From: a virus
Virus record (IMG/VR): IMGVR_UViG_3300042525_000913
Span: 1-35,742 of that record
Length of the DNA stretch: 35,742 bases
Strand: one strand, 5' to 3'
Made by a program: the position numbers and the translations under genes. Numbering within the stretch: the first letter of the stretch is position 1; each line of letters opens with the position of its first letter. Of the stretch, positions 14,060 through 22,055 are shown in pieces. The notes below the pieces were generated by a model that worked only from the letters and a program-made list of their open reading frames with translations, was not told where the DNA came from and ran no database searches.

Positions 14060-15927
14060 CAATCACCTCCCCAATCTTCCTCTTCACTTACCGCCCCTGG
14101 ATTGTAGTTATCCAGATCGCCTAAGCCCATCCATTCATCCTCCAGCGGGTCGCCTGCAATCACTCGGCTAGGGGCACTCCTGAGGGTGGCGGCAGATTCG
14201 TTCCCTTCGGCCACCATGTCCTTTGCGCTCACACTAGGATCAATCACGATCCTATCTAGCTGTTCACTGTTTAGCCGTTCGTTTTCTACTGTCACCACCT
14301 GGCGCTGGTCAAAGGCAACGCCGTATCCCAGGTCGGTCAGGTAAATCGAATCATGCCCACGGGCCTTTAGGAATGCCGTTAGAGTTGCTGAGTCCACGCC
14401 GTTGCTTTGGCTTCCGGGGAAGGATGCGCCCAGAGCGTCCAAATCTGCGGAGGTCACCACATAGGGGTTGTTCGCTTTGATGTGGCTCGTAACTAAGCCA
14501 ACCTCGACGTTGCCGTTTTGGCTGGCTGCTTTGGCGTACAACTCCCCAATCCCTCGGTCTACGCCGAAGTAGGTTCCCTGGCCGTAGATGCCCTTGTCGT
14601 TCAGCCAGGGCTTGGCCCCATCGCCAGCAATGTCGTCGGTGATGCTGCGGCGGTTGCCGTGGTAGAACCGAGTCGTTCCGAAGTAGGAATCCTGGAGGTA
14701 GGCGGCGGCTTCGGTAGGGGTCATCTGGGGTTTCCAGCCCCGTGTACTATCCCCCGGCATCAGCGGCGCATTGATGGCCTGGTCTATGTCAGCAATCAAT
14801 CGGTTCCGCCCTTGGGCGGCTTCTCGCGCCTGCTCCAGCCTGGACTGTTCAGCCTTATTAAATTTCACAGACGCCAAGGCCGCATCGATGGGGATGTAGC
14901 CATTCAGGGAAACCGCATCCTTGACCGCTGTTTGATAATCGCCTTTTCGTGCCCTGGGGTTGGCCGCTTTGTATTCGTCCCAGCTCAGGTTGTGGGCAGC
15001 GGTGGGGTTGTCCTGGTTCTTCTGCCAGTAGCGGGCATCCACATACTCGCGGAATTGTCCCGGGGTGAGATCCGTTTTAGCGTTGGGGTTCCAGTTCGGA
15101 TCGCCCTTCAGGCTTGGGGGCACCGTGGTAGAGGCTGGGCTGGCGGGAGTCGCCGCAGGCTGCGGGGCTGGCTTGGGTTGATACGCCGCTGCCTCGGCTC
15201 GCACCTGGGCGGCAATGGCCGGGTCTAGCCTGCGGGTCACGGCATCCAGCAGTTGGGCGCGATGCTGGGGGCCACTGCTGCCGTGCATGTGGCCCCAGCC
15301 TGCCGGGGGGTTCATCGCTGTGGTTTGCCCTGGCAGGTCGGGGATGGGCAAGCGGTCGCCCAGTTGTGGCCCTGGCTCTGCGGCCAAGCCCCGCCGCTCT
15401 AGGTCTCGGTCGCTGAGGGTGAAGACGCTGCACCGACAGCCGTAGCCCTGGGGCGGACTGCCGAAGCTGCTCCAAAAGGGATCGTCGTGGCGGAACACTC
15501 GGCCATCCAATGAGAGGTGTTGGGGGCGGGGGTGGGCGCTGCCGCCGTGTCGCCATTGCCAGTAGGGGCGGCTGGTGGTCACTTGCTGCATCTGCTCGTA
15601 GCGGCCAGCGGCGTAGCTGGTTCGCAGGTTGGTGTCCCAAATCACGTTGGCCCGCCATGCGCTGCCGCCCCGGAACGTCCAGCCCGTGCGCTCCACAATG
15701 CTGTCAAACTCTTGCCGGAACTGCTCTAGGGTTTGCCCCGTGGCAATGGCCCGATCCACCGCCGACCGAAAATCATTCAGCACCGCGCCCTTGGCCCCAG
15801 CCACCACAAAGGCGGCATCGTGCTCGGCCCCAGACACATCCCGGTAGCTGTCGGTGGGCACATTCACCCGCTCGGCCAGAAAGGCGATCTGCTCCTCAAA
15901 CGGTAGCCGTTGCCAGGGTTCAGCCAT
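14056..15927 (-). CDS. MuF minor head protein fused to an ADP-ribosyltransferase-like domain
   Basis: 623 residues from ATG 15927 (MAEPWQRLPFEEQIAFLAER). Residues ~1-220 are the MuF (Mu gp30/SPP1 gp7) head morphogenesis domain, ending in the signature block with LDGRVF, DPFW, PPQGYGCRCSVFTLS. A Pro/Ala-rich linker and a helical middle follow. Residues ~416-560 look like a mono-ADP-ribosyltransferase of H-Y-[E/Q] type: FYHG (H423), GQGTYFGVD (Y453), IKANNPYVV, GHDSIYL and FDQRQV (Q543). MuF proteins enter the virion near the portal, so the C-terminal enzyme could be carried into the new host. Overlaps of a few bases on both sides place it in the late operon. Confidence 0.88.
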   Translation of the reverse strand: MAEPWQRLPFEEQIAFLAERVNVPTDSYRDVSGAEHDAAFVVAGAKGAVLNDFRSAVDRAIATGQTLEQFRQEFDSIVERTGWTFRGGSAWRANVIWDTNLRTSYAAGRYEQMQQVTTSRPYWQWRHGGSAHPRPQHLSLDGRVFRHDDPFWSSFGSPPQGYGCRCSVFTLSDRDLERRGLAAEPGPQLGDRLPIPDLPGQTTAMNPPAGWGHMHGSSGPQHRAQLLDAVTRRLDPAIAAQVRAEAAAYQPKPAPQPAATPASPASTTVPPSLKGDPNWNPNAKTDLTPGQFREYVDARYWQKNQDNPTAAHNLSWDEYKAANPRARKGDYQTAVKDAVSLNGYIPIDAALASVKFNKAEQSRLEQAREAAQGRNRLIADIDQAINAPLMPGDSTRGWKPQMTPTEAAAYLQDSYFGTTRFYHGNRRSITDDIAGDGAKPWLNDKGIYGQGTYFGVDRGIGELYAKAASQNGNVEVGLVTSHIKANNPYVVTSADLDALGASFPGSQSNGVDSATLTAFLKARGHDSIYLTDLGYGVAFDQRQVVTVENERLNSEQLDRIVIDPSVSAKDMVAEGNESAATLRSAPSRVIAGDPLEDEWMGLGDLDNYNPGAVSEEEDWGGDW

Positions 15928-16087
15928 AAATCGTCCCTCGGTTTTGCTCCTTCTCCCACAGCACATCCCGCAGCGCTAGATAGTCCTCCAGCAAGAACTG
16001 CCCCTCCAGCAAATCCCGTGGCATCAGCGCCAGGTGGCAGCGGGTAGAGTGCAGCGTGAACTCTCGCTCTAGGGTGGGTGGGTTCAT
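15920..16087 (-). CDS. Small late protein, 55 aa
   Basis: It starts MNPPTLEREFTLHSTRCHLA at ATG 16087, which overlaps the upstream stop (ATGA), and it overlaps the MuF start by 8 nt. Mostly helical. No family recognised. Tight packing between the portal and MuF genes supports a real gene. Confidence 0.65.
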   Translation of the reverse strand: MNPPTLEREFTLHSTRCHLALMPRDLLEGQFLLEDYLALRDVLWEKEQNRGTIYG

Positions 16088-16290
16088 GCGTCTTCCTGCT
16101 CCCACTGGTGGTCAAGCTCTTGGCGGATGCAAAGCGCCGCCGCCTCTTGCAGCACCCGCGCCCACTCCAGCGGCGTGGTGTGTGGGTCGGCCTGCATGAT
16201 GCGCATCAACTCCAGCTTGGCCTTGCTCATGCGGCCCAGGCTGTGGCACTCGGCACTGGTGCAGTGGCTCGGATGGTCGCTCAAAATCAT
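16084..16290 (-). CDS. Small late protein, 68 aa
   Basis: It starts MILSDHPSHCTSAECHSLGR. Two Cys and several His in the first 20 residues may bind a metal; the rest is helical and ends EQEDA. ATG overlaps the portal stop (ATGA). It lies between the portal and MuF genes. No family recognised. Confidence 0.65.
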   Translation of the reverse strand: MILSDHPSHCTSAECHSLGRMSKAKLELMRIMQADPHTTPLEWARVLQEAAALCIRQELDHQWEQEDA

Positions 16291-17882
16291 GGGGTCTCCT
16301 CCTGGGCAATCTCGGTCTGTACGGCATAGCGGCCCGTCAGCCTAGCGGCGGTCATCGCCTGGGTCAGCGTCTCTGCTAGGGGGCCGCTCTCAAGCTCCGG
16401 GAACAGGGTGATTAAACGGTCGTTAAATTCCTCCAGGCTCTCGGCCTCGCCCAGCTCCCGCCGCACCACCTCCACCATCGCCACAATCTCCGGCTGCGCC
16501 TGCGCCCGCAACCGCAACAGCAGCGGCCCAATGGGGTCGTCCTCACCCTCCGCCATCTCCACCTCCTCCACCTCTTGTTCCCCCTCTCCTCCCTGGGAGA
16601 GGGGGCTAGGGGGTGAGGGCTCCGGGGATTGGGCTGAGGGCATCTCCATCAACTCATACCCATCCCCATACACCTCCGCCACACTTTCCACCGTGCGCCG
16701 AAAGCCCATCTCAAACAGAAGCTTGTCGCGGGTGGCCACCTCGGTCAGGTCGTCCTCATCCTCAAAGATCCAGGCGAACTGCGGCGGCTTGGCCCCCTCT
16801 CCCAGGATGGGGCGGTTCAGTTCCACAATCCAGCGAATCAGGGTGCGGTCTAGGGTGCGGCTCAGTAGGTCGGCATCGGCCTTGATGATGGCCCCCATGC
16901 CTTCACGGGCCACCTCGTCACGGGCACGGCTACCGCCGCCGTCGCTCTGGTTGGTGGTGCCCGTCTGGCCCAGGATGCACTCACTGATCTGCTCGTCGCA
17001 CCACCGGGCCAGCCCCTCATAGGTGGTCACGTTGCCGGATCGGGTGGCCTCCAAAAACTCAATCAGCATCCCCTCAGGCAGGGTGGTGGCCATGCCCTGG
17101 GTGAGGTTGGCCAGCGCCTCTAGGAGGATGGCCTTGTCGGCTTCGCTGGTGCCCGGTGGGTATTTGCCCACGGGGGTGGGGCTACCAAACTTGTCGGCAA
17201 ATATCAGCCAGAACTGAATGTTCTGCCGCTTAAAAAATACAGGCCAAAACACTTTGCTGCACAGGCCCAAACCGTAGGGGTTGGCATCGCTGGCGGTGGG
17301 GCTGTGGTAGATGAACTTGCGGTCGGGGATAGGCTCTCCCCGGCTCCCGCTGGCATCGGTAATCAGCCGCAGTTCCCAGGCTCCGGCTTCGCCCAGCACC
17401 CAACCAAACCGCCGTTGATCCTTGGGTCGCACCTCGGCCACAAAGATTTCCTGGCCATCCTGCGCCCACATAATCTCGCCGACGCCATAGCCCTTGGCCG
17501 TCGCCTCCAACAGGTTCAGGGCCACGCCATCAAAGCCAGACCCACCGTAGTAGTTGGCCAGGGCATACTCCCTCGCCCCCAGCGCCTCTAGCTGGGCATC
17601 CACTAGGTCGGCGGCTTTGATGTCGGCCTCGTCGTCGCTGGCAGGTTCTAGCTTCCAATCACGGGCAATCAGTTCCAGCTTGCGCTGCTGAAAGACGGCA
17701 TGGGCGTGGGGGTCTTCCATCACTCGGTCATACAGCAACAAGCCTTGCCCACCGCCACGGGCTTGCAGGGTGCGGTCGGGGTTTTGCAATACAAAGCCCT
17801 GGCCCCCAAAAAAGCCCATGAAGCTGAGGAAGGATTTTTGCAGGGTGGCAAATTCTTGGCGCAGGTTGGCGGGTACTGGCAT
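16287..17882 (-). CDS. Portal protein (Mu gp29 / DUF935 family)
   Basis: 531 residues, starting MPVPANLRQEFATLQKSFLS. DUF935 portals form the dodecamer through which DNA enters the head. Typical blocks are DRVMEDPHAHAVFQQRKLEL, YGVGEIMW, GRNRKFIYHS-like RKFIYHSPTASDANPYGLGL, and FWPVFFKRQNIQFWLIFADK. Also seen is the GQTGTTNQSDGGGSRARDEV loop. Repeat A is read in frame as SPEPSPPSPLSQGGEGE in the C-terminal part (about residues 420-433). A final helical region follows. It lies 15 nt after the terminase gene. Confidence 0.95.
   Translation of the reverse strand: MPVPANLRQEFATLQKSFLSFMGFFGGQGFVLQNPDRTLQARGGGQGLLLYDRVMEDPHAHAVFQQRKLELIARDWKLEPASDDEADIKAADLVDAQLEALGAREYALANYYGGSGFDGVALNLLEATAKGYGVGEIMWAQDGQEIFVAEVRPKDQRRFGWVLGEAGAWELRLITDASGSRGEPIPDRKFIYHSPTASDANPYGLGLCSKVFWPVFFKRQNIQFWLIFADKFGSPTPVGKYPPGTSEADKAILLEALANLTQGMATTLPEGMLIEFLEATRSGNVTTYEGLARWCDEQISECILGQTGTTNQSDGGGSRARDEVAREGMGAIIKADADLLSRTLDRTLIRWIVELNRPILGEGAKPPQFAWIFEDEDDLTEVATRDKLLFEMGFRRTVESVAEVYGDGYELMEMPSAQSPEPSPPSPLSQGGEGEQEVEEVEMAEGEDDPIGPLLLRLRAQAQPEIVAMVEVVRRELGEAESLEEFNDRLITLFPELESGPLAETLTQAMTAARLTGRYAVQTEIAQEETP
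16580..16620. repeat. Dispersed repeat A copy inside the portal gene
   Basis: It is read as EPSPPSPLSQGGEGE near the portal C-terminus, outside the conserved DUF935 core. Confidence 0.88.
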
Positions 17883-17897
17883 GGCGGTGGGTGGGGG

Positions 17898-19208
17898 TTA
17901 GAGGGTGAAGCCGTCAAGTTGGTAGCCCAGGCGAGGGGTGCCCAGGCTGGCGTATTCGATGGGCTGGTGAGGGTTGGTGGCCGCATGGACGGCTAGCGCC
18001 TGCGCCCAAAAATAGTCGGCGTGGCCAGCGTCGGTGCGCTCGGCATCAAAGCGGATGTTGCCCGCCGAGGTGGTCAGGCGCTTCACGGCATGGAGGCTAT
18101 CGCGCACATCGCGATGGATGGGCACCGTCACCTGGCGATCTTCGTAGCGCTGCTTGAGTACCGTGGCCAGGTCTTGCTTGGTGGTGCCGCTAAACAGCAC
18201 CCCCTCAATCCGGCTGGTGCCGTACTCTCGCTGGGCCAGCTCCACCAATACCTCGCCCATCCCGGTCTGGTCTAGGCAGGCACGGCGCACGGGGTAGGCA
18301 TCCATCAAGAACCGGAATTGCTTTTGCTGAAATTCAAAGTTCCGGCCCCGCATCCGCACGATCTCCGCCGTCTTGAATTGGTCGTCTATCAACCAGAGAA
18401 TCGATAGGTCCCGGCGACGGGCGATGTCCCAGCCCAGATAGTACGCTTTAGCTCCGGTATGCGCTCGAACCCATCTGTCATCGCTAAAGATCAGGTCGGC
18501 CACCTCGCAGGGGGCAATCAGGTCATAGGGTAACCAAGCGCTGGCCTCATCCAACCACTGAAGCTCAAATTCCGTAGCCCAAGCATCGGGGTCGTTGATG
18601 GCCTCCCGCAGTTGCTCCACGTCGCGGGGCAAGCCATCGGCCACCGCCTGGTAGATGTCCACCTGGTGGCGGCTCCACTGCTCATCCGTCCCGGTCATCA
18701 GCTCATAGAACTTGTTGCCTTTGCCGTTGGGCGTGGAGGTGATCCGCAGCTTGAGACCGGGCTTGGAGATGACCGGGAACAACGCCTGCCAAATTTTGCG
18801 GCTGTCGGCGTGGAAGGCGAACTCATCTAGGAACACGTTGGCGCTAAAGCCCCGTGCGGTGTCGGGGTTGGCGGGTAGGGCGGTGATTCTAGAACCGTTG
18901 GGCAAGGTCACTTCCAGCGCTTTATAGCTGCCCTCCCAGTCGTAGGAGAGGGATTCAAAGCCCACTTGATAGGCGTTTAAGTGGCGCTTAATGCCCTCCT
19001 CCATCGCCTCCCTAGCTTGGCGTTCCCCACGGGAAAGAATCACCCAGCGCTCCCGTCTGCCCTGGCTCTCGGCATCCAGGCAATCGTCGGTAATCTCCAG
19101 GGTGGTGGTAAAGGTTTTGCCCGTCTGTCGGGCGAACATGCCGATCTTGAAGCGTTGCTGATCCTTCAGCCACCGCTGTTGATAGGAGTAGAGTTCAATG
19201 GCTGGCAT
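17898..19208 (-). CDS. Terminase large subunit (Mu gp28-like)
   Basis: 436 residues, starting MPAIELYSYQQRWLKDQQRF. The ATPase part shows a Walker A-like ARQTGKTFTT near residue 27, Walker B NVFLDEFAF near residue 125, and the coupling motif ITSTPNGKGN. The C-terminal RNase H-like nuclease has GWDIARRRDLSILWLIDDQ, then CLDQTGMGEVLVEL, and HADYFWAQALA near the end, supplying the acidic residues. It packages DNA into the prohead with the small subunit and portal. The ATG falls inside the preceding small ORF. Confidence 0.96.
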   Translation of the reverse strand: MPAIELYSYQQRWLKDQQRFKIGMFARQTGKTFTTTLEITDDCLDAESQGRRERWVILSRGERQAREAMEEGIKRHLNAYQVGFESLSYDWEGSYKALEVTLPNGSRITALPANPDTARGFSANVFLDEFAFHADSRKIWQALFPVISKPGLKLRITSTPNGKGNKFYELMTGTDEQWSRHQVDIYQAVADGLPRDVEQLREAINDPDAWATEFELQWLDEASAWLPYDLIAPCEVADLIFSDDRWVRAHTGAKAYYLGWDIARRRDLSILWLIDDQFKTAEIVRMRGRNFEFQQKQFRFLMDAYPVRRACLDQTGMGEVLVELAQREYGTSRIEGVLFSGTTKQDLATVLKQRYEDRQVTVPIHRDVRDSLHAVKRLTTSAGNIRFDAERTDAGHADYFWAQALAVHAATNPHQPIEYASLGTPRLGYQLDGFTL

Positions 19209-19326
19209 CGCTCTTGCCCTCCTGTTTGCCCTGGAGGTACTGATCGTTGATGGCCTCCCGCAGCGGCTTGCGGGGGGTGTCGTCGCCCAAGGGGCGCTTC
19301 TCCTTCTTGTCCTCAGAGGAGCCCAT
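19195..19326 (-). CDS. Small charged protein, 43 aa
   Basis: It starts MGSSEDKKEKRPLGDDTPRK and ends EGKSDASH. It overlaps the small-terminase gene by 14 nt and the terminase large gene by 14 nt, filling what would otherwise be a 104-nt gap in a very compact operon. The protein is highly charged with one central helix. It is below usual gene-calling size, and the function is unknown. Confidence 0.55.
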   Translation of the reverse strand: MGSSEDKKEKRPLGDDTPRKPLREAINDQYLQGKQEGKSDASH

Positions 19327-19831
19327 AAATTTCCTGCCTCACACGGTTAAGGGTCTCAGCGTCCAAGCCCTTGGCGGTGGCTCCCTCCTCCAGGGATTTG
19401 AACTTCGCCTCCACTTTGGCCCGCACCTCCTCGGCAAACTTCTTCTGCTGCACCGCCGCCCGGTTCAGCTCGGCAATGCTGCGGGTCAGCTTGCTAAAGT
19501 CTTGGGTCTCGGCGTCGATGTCCATGTCCATCAACACCTGAAAGGCTTTCTCCTGCGCCAGGTTCACCAGCGCCTCACCCATCGCGTTCTGGTCATCGCC
19601 CACCGCCTCGGCAATCGCTTTGGCCTGTTGGCTGGCCACCCGCAACGCCCCCAGCTTCTTCTCAAACTGCGAGCCGTACCGCTGCAAGGAGGATTTAGAA
19701 ATTTCTAGCCCCTGCTCCGCCAGCCAGTCGGAAAGCTGCACATAGCCCCCAAAGCCACTCGCCACCAACCGCCGATCCAGTTCGGCGCGGACATCCTCCG
19801 GGAGTTGTTGAACAGCAGATCGAGCAACCAT
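19313..19831 (-). CDS. Small terminase-type protein (Mu gp27 / DUF3486)
   Basis: 172 residues, starting MVARSAVQQLPEDVRAELDR. DUF3486 proteins have an N-terminal DNA-binding helix region (FGGYVQLSDWLAEQGLEISK, SSLQRYG) and a long C-terminal helix. They are the likely small terminase of Mu-like phages. All parts are present. The spacer before it (19832-19943) holds only repeats A and C. Confidence 0.92.
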   Translation of the reverse strand: MVARSAVQQLPEDVRAELDRRLVASGFGGYVQLSDWLAEQGLEISKSSLQRYGSQFEKKLGALRVASQQAKAIAEAVGDDQNAMGEALVNLAQEKAFQVLMDMDIDAETQDFSKLTRSIAELNRAAVQQKKFAEEVRAKVEAKFKSLEEGATAKGLDAETLNRVRQEIYGLL

Positions 19832-19858
19832 AGGGCAACAGGGTTAGAGGTTTCTTGT

Positions 19859-19936
19859 CCCCCTCTCCCCCCTGGGAGAGGGGTTAGGGGTGAGGGCTCC
19901 GGGGCTGGTGCATTGCTTCGCGAATGCACCCTACGG
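19859..19936. repeat. Dispersed repeats A and C, intergenic
   Basis: Repeat A (19859-19898) is followed by repeat C, GGTGCATTGCTTCGCGAATG..., whose 8-bp arms GGTGCATT and AATGCACC can form a hairpin (19907-19930). They fill the space between the gp26-like and gp27-like genes. Confidence 0.85.
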
Positions 19937-19943
19937 GTGAGGG

Positions 19944-20543
19944 CTACTCCCAATACTTGTCAATCAGCTTTACGCCAGCCGGAGCAGGGATGTTGTACTC
20001 CATCACGTCCTGGCCGCTGGCGGTTAGGGCCGCACTCCAGCCGCCTAGGGCCACGTCGCCATCGATGGCGATCAGGTTCTTGCCTGCCAGATAGTCCGCC
20101 TCGCGGCTTAGCTCCTTGTCGCTCACGGGCAGGTCGCTGTCATCGAGCGCCCGCCACAGCAGCGCCGCCGTCGCCCCGTGGGGTCGGGCAAAATATAGGG
20201 CCATCAACAGCCGTCCCCGCACCTCCTGCCGATAGGCCAGGGTCTCTGGGCTCAGGGCACCGTTGACCGGGATGCCGGGGATGTCGGGCACGTTGTGCTC
20301 TAGCACGTCCACGCCCAGGGGTAGGAGCTGCCACCGCACGTCGTGGTGCAGCGTCAGCCCCTTCGCCTCCAGATAGGCCAATTCCTGGATCAGCAGATCC
20401 AGGTTGAGGGCAAGACCATTCTGGAGGAGGCTACGCATCAGCACGCTCTCGGCCACGGGCTTGGGGCGTTCGCGGTCGAGGGCTTTGAGCAACTGGGCGC
20501 GGATCTCTTGCTGCTTGGCACGGGCCAGGTCGGGGTTGGTCAT
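19944..20543 (-). CDS. Mu gp26-region protein with duplicated winged-helix-like half
   Basis: 199 residues. Two halves align by eye: residues ~15-88 (RAQLLKALDRERPKP ... LGVDVLEHNVPDIPGIP) and ~108-190 (RGRLLMALYFARPHG ... ASGQDVMEYNIPAPAGV). Each half has the helix-helix-wing look of a winged helix. It lies between the DUF2730-like gene, whose stop overlaps its ATG (ATGA), and the small terminase, the position of Mu gp26. A DNA-binding role in packaging or regulation is possible. Confidence 0.75.
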   Translation of the reverse strand: MTNPDLARAKQQEIRAQLLKALDRERPKPVAESVLMRSLLQNGLALNLDLLIQELAYLEAKGLTLHHDVRWQLLPLGVDVLEHNVPDIPGIPVNGALSPETLAYRQEVRGRLLMALYFARPHGATAALLWRALDDSDLPVSDKELSREADYLAGKNLIAIDGDVALGGWSAALTASGQDVMEYNIPAPAGVKLIDKYWE

Positions 20544-21181
20544 GGGCTGGGCTCCAAAAATCGTTGGCCACGGTGGCCGAGGGTCGAATCAATCCGCTCC
20601 CATACGGCATCGATCCGGCTGGTCAGGACGGTCATTTCGCGGACGTATTTTTCCTCGCTGATGTAGCCCGCTGCCACCTCGGCCCGCAGGCTCAGCACGT
20701 CGCGCTGGCACTGTTGCAATAGTTCCTGGGTTTGGCGTAGCACCAGCTTCACGTTGTCCAGGCGCTGCACACGTTCGCTTAGTTGGCCGTTGTCGGTTTG
20801 CAGCTTGGCCACCTGCTCCAGCAATCGGGGGAGGTCGGCCAGAGCCTTGATGGCGTCGGCTAGCTCTTGCTTGATGCGCTCCTGATTGGCTTCTAGTCGG
20901 GCGATCTGGGTGAGGTCGAATTGTTGGTTGGTATCGCTTTTCTGGAGGATTTCGATAGCCCGGTCGTGCCGATCCAAAATCTCAGTGAAGCGCTTGAACT
21001 CCCGCGCCGCCAAAACCTTGAACAACCACAACACCCCGCCCAGCGCAGCCGCCACCAAAAACTCAGTAGGGATAGCCACCGCCCCATCACGGATCTCAAC
21101 GGGCACCTCCAAGAAAAAAGCAGCGCTCCCCAGCCCATCACTGGGCCAAAGAACGCTGGCGACTAGCACGGAGATATCCAT
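20540..21181 (-). CDS. Membrane-anchored coiled-coil protein (Mu gp25 / DUF2730-like)
   Basis: 213 residues, starting MDISVLVASVLWPSDGLGSA. A transmembrane helix at residues ~40-60 (EFLVAAALGGVLWLFKVLAA) is followed by a long coiled coil with LEANQERIKQELADAIKALA and LERVQRLDNVKLVLRQTQEL-like runs. This topology matches DUF2730 proteins of Mu-like phages at the same position. Membrane anchoring plus coiled coil also recalls inner-membrane spanins, so a lysis role remains an alternative. Confidence 0.7.
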   Translation of the reverse strand: MDISVLVASVLWPSDGLGSAAFFLEVPVEIRDGAVAIPTEFLVAAALGGVLWLFKVLAAREFKRFTEILDRHDRAIEILQKSDTNQQFDLTQIARLEANQERIKQELADAIKALADLPRLLEQVAKLQTDNGQLSERVQRLDNVKLVLRQTQELLQQCQRDVLSLRAEVAAGYISEEKYVREMTVLTSRIDAVWERIDSTLGHRGQRFLEPSP

Positions 21182-21203
21182 TTGGCTGTTGTCTAGCTGA
21201 CGC

Positions 21204-21611
21204 TCAGAACAGCCTTAATTGTCTCCCCCAGGGTGCGGCGGCATCAGGCGGCAGGGCTGCCAAGCACACGGGCGGCTGGTGCAGAATGGCCCGGATCTGG
21301 CGGTGGCTGAGGTCAAACCGTTGGGCCAACTCTGGCCCCGTCAGCCCCGCCGCACTGGCCTCGCGGATGGCCTGGTTGCGCCGCACAATGGCAATCTCGT
21401 AGCCCTTCGGAATCAGCAGCCGCATCCCGCCGTAGTGCCAAATCAGTCGCTCTGCCGCCTCTGGCCCCAGCAGCACCGCTAGGGGATGGTCGGCCTCTAG
21501 GGTGTGGGGCACCGTCAGAAATTGGTTGCCGTAGTGGTCGATCAATTTCTGCGCCGCCCCAAACCCCACCAACCGAATCAGCTCCGCCGTGAATCTGCCT
21601 TTGCTATTCAC
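21204..21611 (-). CDS. mor: Mor-type transcription activator
   Basis: GTG 21611 is preferred: a good Shine-Dalgarno (GGAGG) lies 5 nt upstream, and the 135-residue product is close to Mu Mor in size. TTG 21653 would add 14 residues. The N-terminal dimerisation part carries LIRLVGFGAAQKLIDHYGNQ. The C-terminal helix-turn-helix carries GGMRLLIPKGYEIAIVRRNQ and LTGPELAQRFDLSHRQIRAI. Mor/C proteins switch on middle and late genes. The gene lies just past the early terminator, so it needs its own promoter or readthrough, and it heads the late gene block. Confidence 0.9.
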   Translation of the reverse strand: MNSKGRFTAELIRLVGFGAAQKLIDHYGNQFLTVPHTLEADHPLAVLLGPEAAERLIWHYGGMRLLIPKGYEIAIVRRNQAIREASAAGLTGPELAQRFDLSHRQIRAILHQPPVCLAALPPDAAAPWGRQLRLF

Positions 21612-21713
21612 GATCCCCTCCAGCCCAGTCGGGGCAAGCTCTACACCCCACAATCTAACCGAGACCCCCCGTACTGCGATCTGCCCCCAGCCCTTTGGTT
21701 ACAGGCACTCAAC

Positions 21714-21742
21714 AAAAAAACCGGGGCTCCGTCAGAACCCCG
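21714..21742 (-). terminator. Intrinsic terminator ending the early operon
   Basis: On the minus strand, GCCGGGGTT and CCCCGG form a stem around CTGACGGAG, followed by TTTTTTT. It lies between the last early gene (21795) and Mor. This fits a switch from early to middle transcription. Confidence 0.88.
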
Positions 21743-21756
21743 GCTATCTTCCGGCT

Positions 21757-21795
21757 CCCCTCTCCCAGGGGGGAGAGGGGCTGGGGGTGAGGGCT
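21757..21795. repeat. Dispersed repeat A copy at a gene 3' end
   Basis: CCCCTCTCCCAGGGGGGAGA... lies directly after the stop of the gene at 21795-22055, and between it and the terminator. Confidence 0.8.
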
Positions 21796-22055
21796 CACAG
21801 GCTTCTCAGCTTGCCCAGCAGTGCCCTCAGTGCCGCCGCATCCTGGCCATCCAGCGTAGGGCGGCTGGGGTTGCACCGGGCAAAGAACGCCCGCACCCGC
21901 TCACTTTTCCAGGTCAGGCCCAGGCGGGTTAGCTCCACCTCGCAATCGAACCTCAGCGTCAGGAACTCGCCTGGTGGCAGGGGATTCCCCACCTCATCTC
22001 GGTCTAGCTCCAGGCGCTCGGCAATGCTGGCCAAAATGCCCGCCACATCATCCAT
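21795..22055 (-). CDS. Last early gene, 86 aa, unknown
   Basis: It starts MDDVAGILASIAERLELDRD at ATG 22055, overlapping the gp16-like gene by 8 nt. The core GEFLTLRFDCEVELTRLGLT and a C-terminal helix ending LLGKLRSL are visible. It follows gp16 and precedes the terminator and Mor. No family recognised. Confidence 0.75.
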   Translation of the reverse strand: MDDVAGILASIAERLELDRDEVGNPLPPGEFLTLRFDCEVELTRLGLTWKSERVRAFFARCNPSRPTLDGQDAAALRALLGKLRSL

